Shown here: positions 22,704 through 34,323 of the stretch, one piece after another
How the letters are laid out: each line of letters starts with the position of its first letter
Position numbering within the stretch: the first letter of the stretch is position 1
Assembly: GCF_017562075.2 (NCBI RefSeq)
Contig: NC_054082.1
Location: 20,592,927-20,656,926, forward strand
Source: Anopheles merus
Lineage: Eukaryota; Arthropoda; Insecta; Diptera; Culicidae
Direction: 5' to 3'
DNA: 64,000 bases
Program-made: the position numbers and the translations under genes
Notes under the pieces: model-generated
What the model was told of the DNA's origin: nothing
The model's input: only the letters and a program-made list of their open reading frames with translations
Database searches by the model: none

Positions 22704-25143
22704 CTGTCGCTCTCTCCTTATCTCTCTATTCTTTTTCTCTCCGACCCTTCTTGCCTGCCTCTCTTGATCTCTCTCTCTCTTACACACACACACATAATCT
22801 CTCACACCTCTTTTCCTTGCAACCCTCGCACAGGTGTTCGGCTCAATCACGAAACCATCCTAAACCGCCTGCAATGGCAGTGGGGCCGCTTCCCGTACTC
22901 GGCCACCGAGCGGATCGGCGTGTTCAAGACCGCCCTCACGTTCGTCGACTCGGTGAGCGAAATTTGGGGCCCGCTGCTGAACGGCATGGCGATCGTGATC
23001 GTGCCGAAGCGCATCACCAACAATCCGGAAAAGCTCGTCGACCTGCTCGAGCGCTATCGGATCGAACGCTTGGTCCTTGTTCCGACGCTGCTCCGTTCGC
23101 TGCTGCTCTATCTGCCACTGCAGCAGCAGCAGCAGCAACACCAACAGCCACAGTCCGGTTCGACCAAGCTGCTGTACCACCTGCGCATCTGGGTGTGTTC
23201 CGGCGAACCGTTGCAGATTTCGCTGGCACGTGAGTTCTTCGACTACTTCCAGGAGGGTGTGCACCAGCTCTGTAACTTCTACGGCTCGACCGAGGTGATG
23301 GGCGACGTGACGTACTTCGTGTGCGAGTCGCGGAAGCAGCTGGAAGGTTACGAAAAGGTCCCGATCGGGTACCCGCTGGACAACACGACGATCTACATCA
23401 TGAGCCCCGATCTGCGCCCGGTGCGGACGGAGGAGATCGGCGAGCTGTACGTGGCCGGGCTCAATCTGGCCGAGGGGTACGTGAATGGGCGCGACCCGGA
23501 CCGGTTCATCGACAATCCGCTGGCGATCGATCCGTCGTTCGGCCGGTTGTACAAAACGGGCGACTATGCGTCGGTCAGCAAGGGCTGTGTGTACTATCAG
23601 GGGCGCATGGACTCGCAGATCAAGATTCGGGGACATCGGGTCGATCTGTCCGAGGTGGAGGCGAATTTGCTCGGGCTGGCCGGCGTCGACAAGGGCATTG
23701 TGTTGTGCTACCGGGCGGGCGAGATCGACCAGGCACTGTTGGGCTTTGTGACGCTGGAAGCGGACGCTCCCTTCCAGACGGGCCTGCAGGTGGAGGCGGC
23801 CCTCGGCGACAAGCTGGCCCACTACATGATCCCGCAGGTGGTGCTGCTCGAAAGCATCCCGCTGCTCGTGAACGGCAAGATCGACCGTCAAACGCTGCTG
23901 AAGATGTACGAAAGCACCAACAACAATGGTACGTACAGGGAAGATGCTTGGTACCGCGTTTTGGGCATTAGCAATTAACATTCTCCTTCATTTGCAGACG
24001 ATACACAGATCGAGATCGAGTACGACTACAGTGACGTGCCGGCCGGTCGCCTGACCGTCGCCAAGGATCTGTTCGAAACGGTCGGCCAGGTGATTGGTCG
24101 CTCGACGCGGGCCAAGATTTGTCTCGCGAGCAACTTCTACGAGCTCGGTGGCAACTCGCTCAACTCCATCATCACCGTGACGCAGCTGTGCGGCAAGGGC
24201 TATCCGATCAGCATTACCACCTTTATTGGGGCGAAGAATTTGGGCGAAATTCTCGACAAAATCTGTGCCGACGAGCGGGAGCTAGCGAAGCACCAGCTCG
24301 AATCAGCGAACGGCAATGCGGAGGAGGGCGAGTTCGATTACCGCATGCAGCTGACGGCGTACCCGCTGGCACTCGAGCACAAGAGCGACACGATCAAGTA
24401 AGTGACAGTTAAGGAAAGAGAGGCCAAGAAGGTGTACTTACGCTCCCGTTCCTCCCGTTACGCAGCATCATCACGTCGAGCTTCTTCGAGAAGGCGGACC
24501 TGGAGCAGTGGCTCAAACCGCAGATCCACGAAACCGACTACCGGGACATCCTGGAGGACATCTGGACGGTGCTGATCGAGAAGGGCCTCAGCTTCATCGT
24601 GAAGGACGAGACGGGCCGCCCGGTAGGCGTGTCGCTCAACTTTGACGCGCACGACGAGCCGGAAGTGACCGTCACGAGCAAGCTGATCATTGTGTTTGAG
24701 TTTTTGGAATTCGTCGAAGGACCGATCCGGTAAGAGAACGGGGAGCGTTTGGTGGACACACCAGGGTGGAGTTGTTCCTTAACGTTTTTCTCTCTCCGCA
24801 TCCTCGCAGTGATAGCCAGCTGCCCACCGGCAAGAACCAGATACTGCACTCCTTCATGATGGGCACGTGTGCGGAGCTGTCCGCGCAGGAAAACATCGAG
24901 GCGATGCACTTCATGGAGAGCGAGGTGCTGAAGCTGGCCCGGCGGCGAAACTTTGCCGGCATCTTCACCACCAACACCAACCCGCTCACCCAGCAGCTCG
25001 GCTCGAACGTGTACCGCTACCAGACGATGCTCGACTATCAGGTCAACCAGTTCGTGTACAGTGCGGACGGTACGAGACCGTTCGCGGCCGCCCCGGACAG
25101 CCAGCGGGCCGTCGTGCACTGGAAGGACATTCGGTGTGCGTAA
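18188..25143 (+). CDS. ebony: Ebony: beta-alanyl amine synthetase (NRPS-like), six coding exons
   Basis: Coding exons are 18188-18317, 21564-22031, 22834-23928, 23998-24397, 24466-24729 and 24810-25143. All junctions are GT-AG and keep frame, giving 896 aa (Drosophila Ebony is about 880). The enzyme activates beta-alanine as an adenylate, loads it on a carrier thiol and joins it to dopamine, histamine or other amines in the cytosol, for cuticle tanning and amine clearance. The adenylation domain spans roughly residues 20-560: P-loop LYTSGSTGVPKG 189-200, NFYGSTEV 347-354, YKTGDY 439-444, RGHRVDLSEVE 465-475, and NGKIDR 546-551 with catalytic K548. The carrier domain has LGGNSL 614-619 with phosphopantetheine serine S618. 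Residues about 680-896 match Ebony's unusual C-terminal amine-selecting domain, which resembles an N-acetyltransferase. A glutamine-rich insert (295-306) interrupts the adenylation domain. The start MGTLPQL matches the conserved Ebony N-terminus. Confidence 0.96.
20492..20519 (+). repeat. (GT)14 microsatellite
   Basis: Fourteen perfect GT units within ebony intron 2. Confidence 0.9.
20697..20752 (+). repeat. (AC)n microsatellite, nearly perfect
   Basis: About 56 bp of AC units with one G interruption at 20740. It is complementary in sense to the (GT)14 run 180 bp upstream, so the two could pair in a transcript. Confidence 0.9.
22095..22795 (+). repeat. About 700-bp polypyrimidine (CT-rich) tract filling ebony intron 3
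   Basis: The intron (22032-22833) that splits the GKG loop codon of the adenylation domain consists almost wholly of C and T on the coding strand, in irregular TCTC/TTTC units with rare A or G. It ends in a short CA run and then the acceptor CGCACAG. It is a degenerate low-complexity tract rather than a clean microsatellite. The long pyrimidine-rich open frame across it (22036-22767) is composition-driven. Confidence 0.95.
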
Positions 25144-25870
25144 TGCGTGTTGCCCGTTCCACCCCCTGCGGCAGCGGCAGCTCCAGTTGCGTTGTACCTG
25201 CATGAGAAAGCATGCAAACACACGTATACCATATTTAAGTGCGTTTAATTAAGTTATTTAATTTATGAACACGGAACAACCCTCACCTGTTTTTTTTTTG
25301 TCTTTAGCGCGTACACCATGGGACGGCATCCGGCGCGATGCAAGTATAGGTTTAGATGTAGTTGGTCACGGGTATACACAGAGACAGAGCCACACGTCTT
25401 TCTTCAGTATTTTTTCTTCTTATGTATCATTTGCTCACGACACAATCGATAACGAAACCCGCGCACCACAGCCTACCTTTCCACACACATACACACACGG
25501 TACAGGGGTGAGCACGGCATCGTGACGAGGTAAACTTTAGGGGAAAAGCAGTATTTTAAAGCACAGCGATAGCGACACGTGCGAGAAGCTTTCAAACGTA
25601 GGACGATTGTGTTTATCAGTCGAAGAATGTTTTTAGTGTGTGGAAGAAAGTAACGCAGTGCAGGAGAGCAAATGTAAGCAAACAAACAAATGTGATTCAA
25701 AAGCTTCGCTTTAGGGGAGACCTTCCGGTTTATGCTTTTGGGACTGGCTCCAATGAAAGGTATGCATTGAAAAGAACCGCAAACAAACATAAAAATGGCA
25801 GCGTAATGCTCAACACTGTAACGATGAAGCTATGTAGATGTTAAGGACGAAATAAAAAACAATTTCAAAA
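25144..25870 (+). other. ebony: Ebony 3' untranslated region
   Basis: About 700 nt follow the TAA at 25141-25143. No other gene signal is present up to the poly(A) signal at 25851. Confidence 0.6.
25851..25856 (+). terminator. ebony: Poly(A) signal of ebony
   Basis: This is the first canonical AATAAA after the ebony stop that fits the transcript end, 708 nt downstream. Cleavage would be expected roughly 10-30 nt later. The sequence beyond belongs to the convergent NELF-A transcript. Confidence 0.6.
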
Positions 25871-25879
25871 ATGGTACCT

Positions 25880-27160
25880 CGAGTTATTTACGGGATTCGA
25901 TTTTTTACAATATTGTGCAATGCGGTTCACCATTTGCGTAGTTTTGTTTTCTCATTTCCTCTTTCACCAGCTTCCCACTACAAAACCCCCGGTCGCGTTC
26001 TGTTTATGCATATATTTCGTTATCTCTTTTTTTTTAATTTCGATACAGACGCTAAAATAATAATTCATAATAACACTTATTTCGCCTCTTGTGAACTAAA
26101 ATGCTTTTAGTTTATACATGATCGCAGGCTTTCTTCGCTACGGTCTAAAACAAAACACTAGATACAATGCAACACTAGACAGTAAAGCGTAGCGTTCGCC
26201 CCTCCTTGCTCCGTCGCTATTCTATTGTCTTGAGAATGTGGCAAACCAACATGCATTGGGATGAACCGTGTTCTACTGTTGGAGTGCATTGAGCGTGCAA
26301 AAGATACTTGACGCACTGCAGATATTGTTTTCATGGTACACTTGGCTCGCAAGTGCTCACAATCGTATGCGCAAACTAAACTCCTTCTCAACAAAAATGC
26401 AAATGACACACTGCGTAGATGCTCTGGCGTCATGGTGTTGATCATTTCGAGAAGCTGTACATTCCCAACGACAGTCCACTTTGCTAGATCGTCAACACAA
26501 ATCTCTTCTCGTTTTTCTGCCAAAAGCTTGTTTGCATCTATGTACAGTATTTACGAAACGTAACACCATCAATTGTGTTGGTGTGGCGTTTCTTCAAAAG
26601 AACAAAAAAAAAGGTGCCAGTATTTCCCCATTAATTTATACAAAATACATCCTTCAACAGAAATCACCGTTTGCATTGATATATTATTCTCGCTAAAACT
26701 AGTCATTGCCAAACTGATCAAACTGTTTGTTGTTTTGCTACATCGGCCCCACACTTCCGTCAAACAGCCACAGAGTCCAACCACGCACTGCACTGATTCT
26801 TTGAATCGCTCGGCAAAAGCTGCTGCCACCCCTTCCCGCGAACCTTACGTACGACGTTTAGCATTATTAAAGTTACAGTCCTATACAAATATGTACTACT
26901 TACATATACATATCATAAATTGCCTAACAATGCTCACACCTTCGTATTGCGCCACTTTGTTTGCAGCTGTTTCTTTTTTACTTTACTTTATCTTTTACCT
27001 ACATACTCTGTACTATTGTTTTGCTGTTCTTCTGGTGCTTATGAACAACAGTGCTGCACCGCGCAATGATAAACCATCGCCGCCACCAGCGCGCGATCCT
27101 TCGCGATCTTTACTTGCCCCGCCGTTTCGGTACAGTTTTTGGTGCACTCTATGCTAAATA
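25880..27160 (-). other. Presumed NELF-A 3' untranslated region and ebony/NELF-A convergence zone
   Basis: AT-rich sequence without coding potential lies between two converging genes. On the minus strand a possible ATTAAA variant poly(A) signal lies near 26034-26039, which would give a 3' UTR of about 1.1 kb. I cannot confirm it, and the two transcripts may abut or overlap here. Confidence 0.35.
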
Positions 27161-30100
27161 TTAAATAACTACCGAGTTTTGCTGTCCGGCGTTTGAGGCC
27201 GTCCCACTGCCGCCTCCCCCGGCAGCCGGGTTTGCCGTGCCAGCCACCGTTGTCGCGTCACCGCTCACCCCTTCCGGCAGCTGTTGCGTTTGGTCGACCT
27301 CGCGATACTTACGGAATGTTCGCCACTGACCCGTGTTGTAGTCGAGCGTGATAAGCGACTCCACCAGCATAAGGGTCGACTGGTCGTCCTGGTGCACCTT
27401 TTCCTTTAGTAGCGCAAAAAGAAAGCGTATTAGCATTTGTACACATCACACAGCCACTTTGGCTGCTTTGCATAATTACCAAACTTTCGTTCAGCTTGAT
27501 AGTGACAACGTTTTCCGGCGACGGTCTAGGATTGTTGCGGTAGCCGGCCATGAAACCGATAATGATCGCCTTCTCCAGTCGCGATACGCAGTTGGCGCGT
27601 TTGAACATGTCATGTGCTTCCATGTAATACTTGCTCTGCAAAATAAAGCGTATCATTAGATCAACCAATCAGTCCAGCATGGCAGAGGTTAGCTATCCCG
27701 ATCAAATAACTTACCGATATTGAAAGCCCCTTTCTGGCACCGGCTTGCTGCTGCTGCTGCTGCTGCTGCTGAGCCTGCTGTACCTGCTGTTGCTGACCGC
27801 TGCCTTGCGACTGCTGCTGTATCGTAACCGTGGTTCCCTGCTGCTGCTGCTGCGTTACTTGTTTCAGTTGAGCCCGTTGCACCTGAATCTGCTGGGTTTG
27901 AGCTTGCTGCTGCGGTTGCTGGACTAGCTGAATGGTCGTACCGCCGGTACGCTGCGTGCCCGGTGCCTGGAACTGGATGGTGTGCTGCTGCTGCGCCTGC
28001 TGTTGCTGCTGCTGCTGCTGCTGCGGTATTTGCGTTATTATCGTCCGCTGGCCCGGCTGGCCCGCCGTTGCTGTCGTTTTGATCAGTTGCTGTTGCTGCT
28101 GCACACCACCGACGGCGGACTGTTGGATCGTTTGCACTAGCTTTGGTTGCCCGCCGGGCCGTTGGATAAGCGTAATTCCCTGTGGCAAAATCGTTTGCAC
28201 ATTGTTCGTTCCGCCGACGGGGCGGAAAATCACCTGCTGCTTCACCTGTCCCTGTTGTTGCTGCTGCTGCTGCTGTTGCTGCACGTGCTGCTGCGAAATG
28301 TTTGTTATTAGTGCCGGTATGGTGGTGCTTTGCTGCTGCTGCTGCTGCTGTATCACGGTCGTGCCCTGCTGTTGCCCTCCGCTCGGCTGAATGACGACGG
28401 GCGTTAGGGCGGGAATATTTTGATGCAGCGAGCTGGTCGGTACCAGGGCGGGTATTTGGCTCAGCTTCGTGTCCGACTCGGTTTTGATCAGCCCGGGCGG
28501 CCCGGTCAGTATGGTGGCCCCGCCCAGCCCGGACACATTCTGGAGCGGTATCTGCTGGTACACCGTGTTGCCCGACGCGTCCACCGTTTGAATGATGACG
28601 CCCTTCTGGTTCAGCACGTTCGACATGTTGGCCGAGTTGGTGACGTAGTACGTATTGCCCTTGACGTTCGGCGGCATGACGACCTGCGTGTACTTGGGCT
28701 GCTGACCGACCGCTGCCGCAGCCGTCGCTTGTAGGGCCTGCTGCTGCTGCTGCTGCTGTTGCTGTTGCTGCAGCTGCTGCTGCTGTTGGAGAATTTGCGC
28801 GACGGAGGTCGTCATACCGGCCGTCGGTGGGTTCTGTGCCGTGATCGTGATGGTGCGCTTCTGCGGCACTGCCGTAGGCGTTATCTGCAGCTGATTCTGC
28901 TGGCCCTGTTGCTGCTGCTGTTGCTGTTGCTGCTGCACCGACTGGATGTTTAGGATCGTTGGCTGAGCGGCGCCGCCCGGCATCTGGGTCGATATTAGTG
29001 GGGGAATATTCTGCATCAGCTGGTTGTTGTTCAGCGACATGGTTGGGGCCGTTTTGATCTGCACAATCCGAGTGCCAGCCTGCCCAGCAACCTGTGCTCC
29101 TTGCACCTGTATTTGCTGCGGGTGCTGCTGGATCAATTGCTGCGGCTGCTGAGCACGGGACAGGGTCGTTGTCAGGCTGGGCGTACTGGCAGAACTGACG
29201 CCCGACACTATTCGCTGAATGTTTAGCTGCTTTCCGGGCGACGATGTGTTTAGCACGAACGAAGTGAGTGGCGTTTTCTGCTGGATGATTGTGCCCCCGC
29301 CGCCAGCGGTGGTCGTACCGGACTGCACCTGCTTCGTGGTGAACAGTATGTTGCCGCCCCGGTTGATGATGGTGGTGGATTTTGGAATGGAAGCATGCAG
29401 CGCGCTGGGAACGATCGATTCGGACGATATGATTTCAATTTTCTGCTGCGCGTTCGTGTTACTGCTGCTCGTTACCGCGGCAGCAGCGGCTGCCGCAGCG
29501 CTGATCGTTTTCCCGGTCGACTTTTGAATGATTTGAACGCCGCCCGTCGCTCCCGGTTGCGTTTGCAGTACCGATTTGGCCTGCTTCGGCGTCAGCGGCA
29601 CCGTCCGCACTAACGATGGTGGCTGCGAGGACAGCGTGACCATGGAGCTGCCGACCGTACCGGTTGCAACGGCCTCCGTTTTGATGACCGTAGCGGAAAG
29701 CGTTTTCGTAGTAGGGTAAGCTAGTGGAGGCGGGGCCGAGCTGACAACGCTTGGCACGGAACTGACCGCTATCGATGTGGGCGACGTTAAGCTAATGGAT
29801 TCTTTCTTCACCTCCTTCATTTCTACCTCCTCCTCCTCCTCGTCAACGTCAGCGGTTGCAGTATGAGCCGCTGTGGGCGTCTGTTGCTGATTCGGCTGAG
29901 ATACTGTTGCCGGTTGACTTTGCTGTTGTCGCTGGGGTGGCTGAAGCTGCGTTTGCTGTGCTGTTGGTGCTTGCTGCTGCTGTTGTTGTTGCTGCTGCTG
30001 CTGTTGTTGCTGCTGTGGCTGCGACACTTGCGCTTGCGGCGCGTTAGCCGCAACCGACGTTGACATGGCGGGTGTATCCTTGCTGCCAGATGTGGCAGGC

Positions 30101-31739
30101 ATCGGCGTCGCCGGTTGACTGTACACCGTCGACGGTGCAGACAAACCGGCCGCATAGTCGGGCGTAGTGGTAACGGTCGGGCTCGAGGTGACTGGTGAGA
30201 CGGCCACGGGTTTCGTATCGTTCGCACTTTGGCTCTGCTGTTCTGCGACCTTCTTCGCCTGCTCCTCCTTCTCCTGCTCCCGTTTGCGCTTCTTTGCCGC
30301 CGCATAGCCCAACGGTTGCTCGCCGATTTCGAGCAGCTTGATACCGCCATCCTTCCTGCCCGCGGGCGTCCGACTCATCGTTGGCCGCGTTTGGCCCGGC
30401 GTGGTCGGCGGTGAGCGGAACCCCCCGGTAGGGACGCGTGACGGAATACCCTTCAGCGGTGTCGTGTCGGTCATCTTACGTGGAATGCCACGCGACCGTA
30501 AAGGCACTGTCGGTGCAGATATCTTCTTGAGACAGCTCTGCGCATCGGAAGACTTCTGCAGCAGCTCCGCGCGTAAGGCCGCACTTTTCGGTTTGCGCTT
30601 CAGCGTAAAGTGTTTCACCGGCGTGGTTTGCTGGCCGACCACGGACACGAGCGCCGACTTGTTGAGATACTGGCACTCCAGCGGCAGCATGCCGAGGTCG
30701 GCATTCTTCACCACCAACCGCCGCAGCTCGTTCACCATGTCTGTGAAGATGGGCCGCGTCTCCTCGTAGTCGGAGATTTCCGTGTTCAGCGAGCCAGTGG
30801 TCGGGAGGGTTTTTATCGTTTCCGCTATCATTGACACCCATAGCTCCGAATCGAGACCAGCGACTTCGATCACCTCTTCCAACTCCGTTTTCCACTACAA
30901 AGAGAAGCAAAGCGGAAATTAATTAGTTAAGCTACGACCATGCGTAACAGCACAAGTGTACTGCCAGGGGAAGCAAACATTGTAGAGTATTGTTTGTTGT
31001 CCATAAAACTTGATGGCAAAACGATTATCGAAAACGGTGTGTACGTATGACAGGTTGGTTGCTGTCGTTATTTTGTTGTTGTTTATGTTACACATCAGAA
31101 CACATACACTCGCAAACATGCGCACACACACATACATCAACGCACTTCAGCAGCGTGCTTCTCCTGCAGCTTCCCCCGACCGCCCGCGTAAACCACACGC
31201 ACGGAGCACGAGCATCCAGAGGCGCAATCAACGGCACGGCGATGAGCGCCTTATGATGGGCGCATTTATCAACAAAACCTCTTTGAAACTCTTTGCTCGT
31301 CAACGGAATACGCACATCAGGCCTGTAAAAAACACACACACAGTCTTTTTTCTTCCTGCAACATTTCTTTTTTTTCGCAGCGCCTACCACCACCAGCGCG
31401 CGTGCAACATCAGCATTTGGTGTTTTTTCTTCTGTTCTTCTCTCCTGCTCATCGCAGCGCCCGCAGCACCATCAGTCGGCGCAACGTTGTCGTCATTCGG
31501 GCTCGGGCCCTCTCTTTCGCACCGCTTACCTCTTCGACGATCCGTCGCGGAATTTGGAAAAAGCTGAGCAGCAGTTTCAGCTTAACCTGCGTCTGTAGGT
31601 CCGGAAAACACTCCTTGATGTTCCGCAGCACTTCCTTGTTCAGTTGCGATGTGATTGAGCCGCTGATCCATGAATCGTTCGATGTACCAAGCTTATTGTG
31701 CAGCCAGAGTGAAATGTCGCTGTCCCGCACGTTCGCCAT
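27161..31739 (-). CDS. Nelf-A: NELF-A, negative elongation factor subunit A, four exons
   Basis: Minus-strand exons are 31739-31530, 30894-27715, 27635-27480 and 27403-27161. All are phase 0 with GT-AG junctions, giving 1262 aa. NELF holds RNA polymerase II in the promoter-proximal pause in the nucleus. Residues 1-170 carry the conserved N-terminal HDAg-like region that docks on the NELF-C/D subunit; it starts MANVRDSDISLWLHNKLG and continues with WKTELEEVIEVAGLDSELW after the first junction. Next come MLPLECQYLNK and PVKHFTLKRKPKSA, the signature linker shared with vertebrate NELF-A. A roughly 850-residue middle is low complexity, rich in Q, T and P with many (CAG/CAA)n runs. The end (SKYYMEAHDMFKRANCVSRL, EKAIIIGFMAG) is the conserved C-terminal block. 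The protein is more than twice the roughly 530 aa of the vertebrate subunit because of the glutamine-rich middle, as in flies. Confidence 0.96.
27752..30020 (-). repeat. Cluster of polyglutamine-coding CAG/CAA runs in NELF-A
   Basis: CTG/TTG-rich runs on the plus strand (glutamine codons on the coding strand) lie near 27752-27785, 27985-28022, 28252-28285, 28331-28352, 28739-28790, 28907-28936 and 29961-30013. CAG and CAA are mixed, so the tracts are probably more stable than pure CAG. They create spurious leucine- and cysteine-rich frames on the other strand. Confidence 0.9.
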
Positions 31740-32112
31740 CTTGAAAAAAACTGATGCCGAATGCAGTGAGGTACGTTTTCCAACTCAGTTTCAAACACAC
31801 ACACGCACACATACACACACACCACAGCACGGGCGTTACCGATTTGGCACGCTTGTGTTGTCAAACTTCGGGGACGCGTAACGCTCAAGGTGCCGACAGG
31901 CGATGGTGTGCGCGCTGCACCGAACGCCAACCGACCTTTTGACAGCTCGCTTGACGTCTGTGGAATGAATCACAGCGTCGCACAAAGCAGAAGGGCGTAC
32001 AGACCAACTCCATAAACAATTGGCGTGGTGTGATCAATGTTTTCGTTTATTTTGTGTTCGATTATTTAGTGTAACGTTGCGAAACTAGTTTAGTTTGCGT
32101 TCTAGGCTTAGG
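31740..32112. promoter_or_regulatory. Divergent promoter region between NELF-A and the secreted-protein gene
   Basis: The two start codons face away from each other across 373 bp, so both promoters and both leaders must fit here unless either has an unseen upstream exon. No TATA box is apparent for either gene. A TCAGTT initiator-like element lies just 5' of the NELF-A ATG on the minus strand (near 31750-31756). A (CA)n run sits at about 31795-31822. Confidence 0.5.
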
Positions 32113-34192
32113 ATGAAGCCGATTCAAGTATTACAACTGTTGGTGGTGCTGCTGTACGGCGGTAAGCTTCTGCGTTTGTCCGTTCGGTGCTAACAGGGCG
32201 GGGCTGTCTGGACTAGGCGTCTATTGTGCTATGCTAGACGATCCTGTTAATTGCTTTTTAATGGCATCCGTGTCCGTGGTGTTTTGATCTGCAACTGCAT
32301 CCTTTCCGTTTCAGTGGCTCACGTTACAGCGCGATACAATTACACCATTCCGAAAATCCTGCAAGGATCATGGTTCTCGTGGGAAACGGGAAGGCCTACC
32401 TTGACCGTCCTCGACGATCACAGCATGTCCGACAGGGGCGACCTCATCAACATGTTGCGCGAAGGCTCCAACTTTACGTTCATTTTCCGCAGCAGAAAGT
32501 GCTACCACTGTGTGCACGCGTTCCCCAGGACGTTGAATATATTCGAAAAATATGAATGTAAGTACTACTCGGAACCACTCCCTCAAATCAACTCGAATCA
32601 AAACCAAAGGATCGTGTGCTTTAACATGACTGTCTTCCACATTTTTAGCGGTTTGTGTGACGATTGGGCCAAACGAAGAGCCCACCATCGAGCGGGTATG
32701 CCGTGGATCGACCGATCAGCAGTTAATAACGCTGTTTAACGAAAACTACGTGCCCGTAAACTGTCGCTCGTCGCTTGAGGGTGTGTGGCAGTTTGCCTAT
32801 CAGAATCGATTCCGCTTCACTGGAGAGTGTGACCATCCGGATGCACGGATTCACTCCTGCCAGCAGGCCGGCACGCAGTTCTTAATATCGAACGAAAAGT
32901 TTAACATCACCTACAAGCAGTGCATCGGGATGGCGGAAACGTTCAACGGTGTGGTGGAGTACAGCTGTCTGGGCGATTGGTTCATCGGCAAGAATCACTA
33001 TTTCGCCGTGGCCAACACGAAGGAATCGCGAAAGGATGAAAAGTATCGGTGCTTTTTGAAGAATCGTGACGACGATCTGTACCTGGGCGTGTCGATCACG
33101 GCAGAATGTAACACGCTGAAGACGGTCGAAAAATCGCCCGAGCGTCTGCGCATCACACCCGTCAAGGCGGATGTCATCGAGCCGGGGTGCCGATTCCCGC
33201 AAAACTTTACCGGCGAGTGGATCAATACCGCCAACATCGACGGTGATGTAAAGATAAACGAAACGCACATCGTGGAAACGTACAAACCGGATCAATCGCG
33301 TTACCGCCGCACGATCTACGTGTGCCGGGAGCAGCGGGACTCGCGCATCATGACCGCCCGCCTAACGGTGGACGGTTGTCAGACAGATTACGTTTGTTTC
33401 GACTTCGTCCCGAAGCATCACAACGTGATTCGCTACCGCCGGGGGCTGGCCGTGATTCAGGACGACTTTTCGACCGTGTGCTCGTGGAAGCAGTTCAAGA
33501 ACGAGGAACAGTGGCGCTACGATTTGCTGCTCGCTGCCAAACCCGTCCCGATCCGGTGCCCGGTCGCTGGAAAGTTTAACTTCACGCAGAAGGGCGAGGC
33601 GCCGTTCAAAACGCGCATTCTCGGCGGCGTTACGCTGAGTCCTCGGCCGGACATTCGCTGCAAGCAAAACATTTCGGACTTTTCCGTGTGCGACGGCGAT
33701 CAGAAGGAGATGATGATCGATGCGGACTACTGTCTGTCGGTGGATTATCTCGGCCGGCCGATCGATATCTACAGCGATCCGGATTACCGCATGAAGTGTA
33801 TCGGCTACTGGCAGGAAAATCTGAAATCCTATCTCATCACGTACGACGATCTGGATCCGCTGTCCAAGTACCGCTGCTGGGTGTACCAGCGGGCGGATCT
33901 GAACCGCGTGCTGATGTCGCAAGCGGTTGGTGCGTTCTGCGATATCAATCAGGACGTCACCTCGTGGAACTACACCGAAGGTGCGGTAGTGGCGATCGAC
34001 ATGACGGAGTACGAGCGCGAGCGGGACCAGTGCCCGATGCACTTCGACGACGGTGAAAACCCTTGGCAGGAAACGGAAAATTTCATTACCGTGTTTCCGT
34101 GGGTCATCTATCGCTCGACGGCGGCTCTCAGCAGCACACTCACGACTTTCCTTATCTCCCTAGCAGCGGTTTGTTTGAAGGTGTTCTTCTAG
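32113..34192 (+). CDS. Secreted cysteine-rich protein, probably GPI-anchored (DUF7042-7045-like)
   Basis: Exons 32113-32161, 32315-32557 and 32649-34192 splice in frame (GT-AG) to 611 aa. Residues 1-22 form a signal peptide (hydrophobic LLVVLLYG core, likely cleavage after VTA). The mature part has many cysteines and at least seven N-glycosylation sequons, starting with NYT at residue 25. It is divided into successive blocks opening with similar words (LQGSWFSWE, LEGVWQFAYQ, FTGEWIN, VAGKFNF), each like a small beta domain. The order resembles the arthropod secreted proteins annotated with the DUF7044/7042/7043/7045 domains. That assignment is from memory of the pattern, and no molecular function is established. 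The last 25 residues are hydrophobic, preceded by small residues (STAALSS), and end without a cytoplasmic tail. This is typical of a GPI-attachment signal; a plain C-terminal membrane anchor is the alternative. Confidence 0.9.
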
Positions 34193-34317
34193 AAGCAATT
34201 GAATCTCTTTCTTGGAAATTATTACGTATCGTAAATATCCGTCCAAAACGTGCGCGTTACGGCGTGCACCATGTGCCTTCATTCCATCCATAATTGTAAG
34301 CGTAGTGCGACTTGACA

Positions 34318-34323
34318 AATAAA
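34318..34323 (+). terminator. Poly(A) signal of the secreted-protein gene
   Basis: AATAAA lies 126 nt after the TAG at 34190-34192, giving a short 3' UTR. Confidence 0.7.

Noticed and set aside
22036..22767. 243-codon serine/leucine-rich frame resembling a membrane protein
   Set aside because: It is the translation of the pyrimidine tract in ebony intron 3, starting inside the spliced-out region.
22860..23981. 373-codon minus-strand frame opposite the main ebony exon
   Set aside because: It is an antisense shadow of a GC-rich coding exon with strong third-position bias; the sense strand encodes conserved adenylation motifs.
32251..32314. Upstream in-frame ATG for the second exon of the secreted-protein gene
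   Set aside because: It lies inside intron 1; splicing 32161 to 32315 gives a proper signal peptide, which the read-through start would not.
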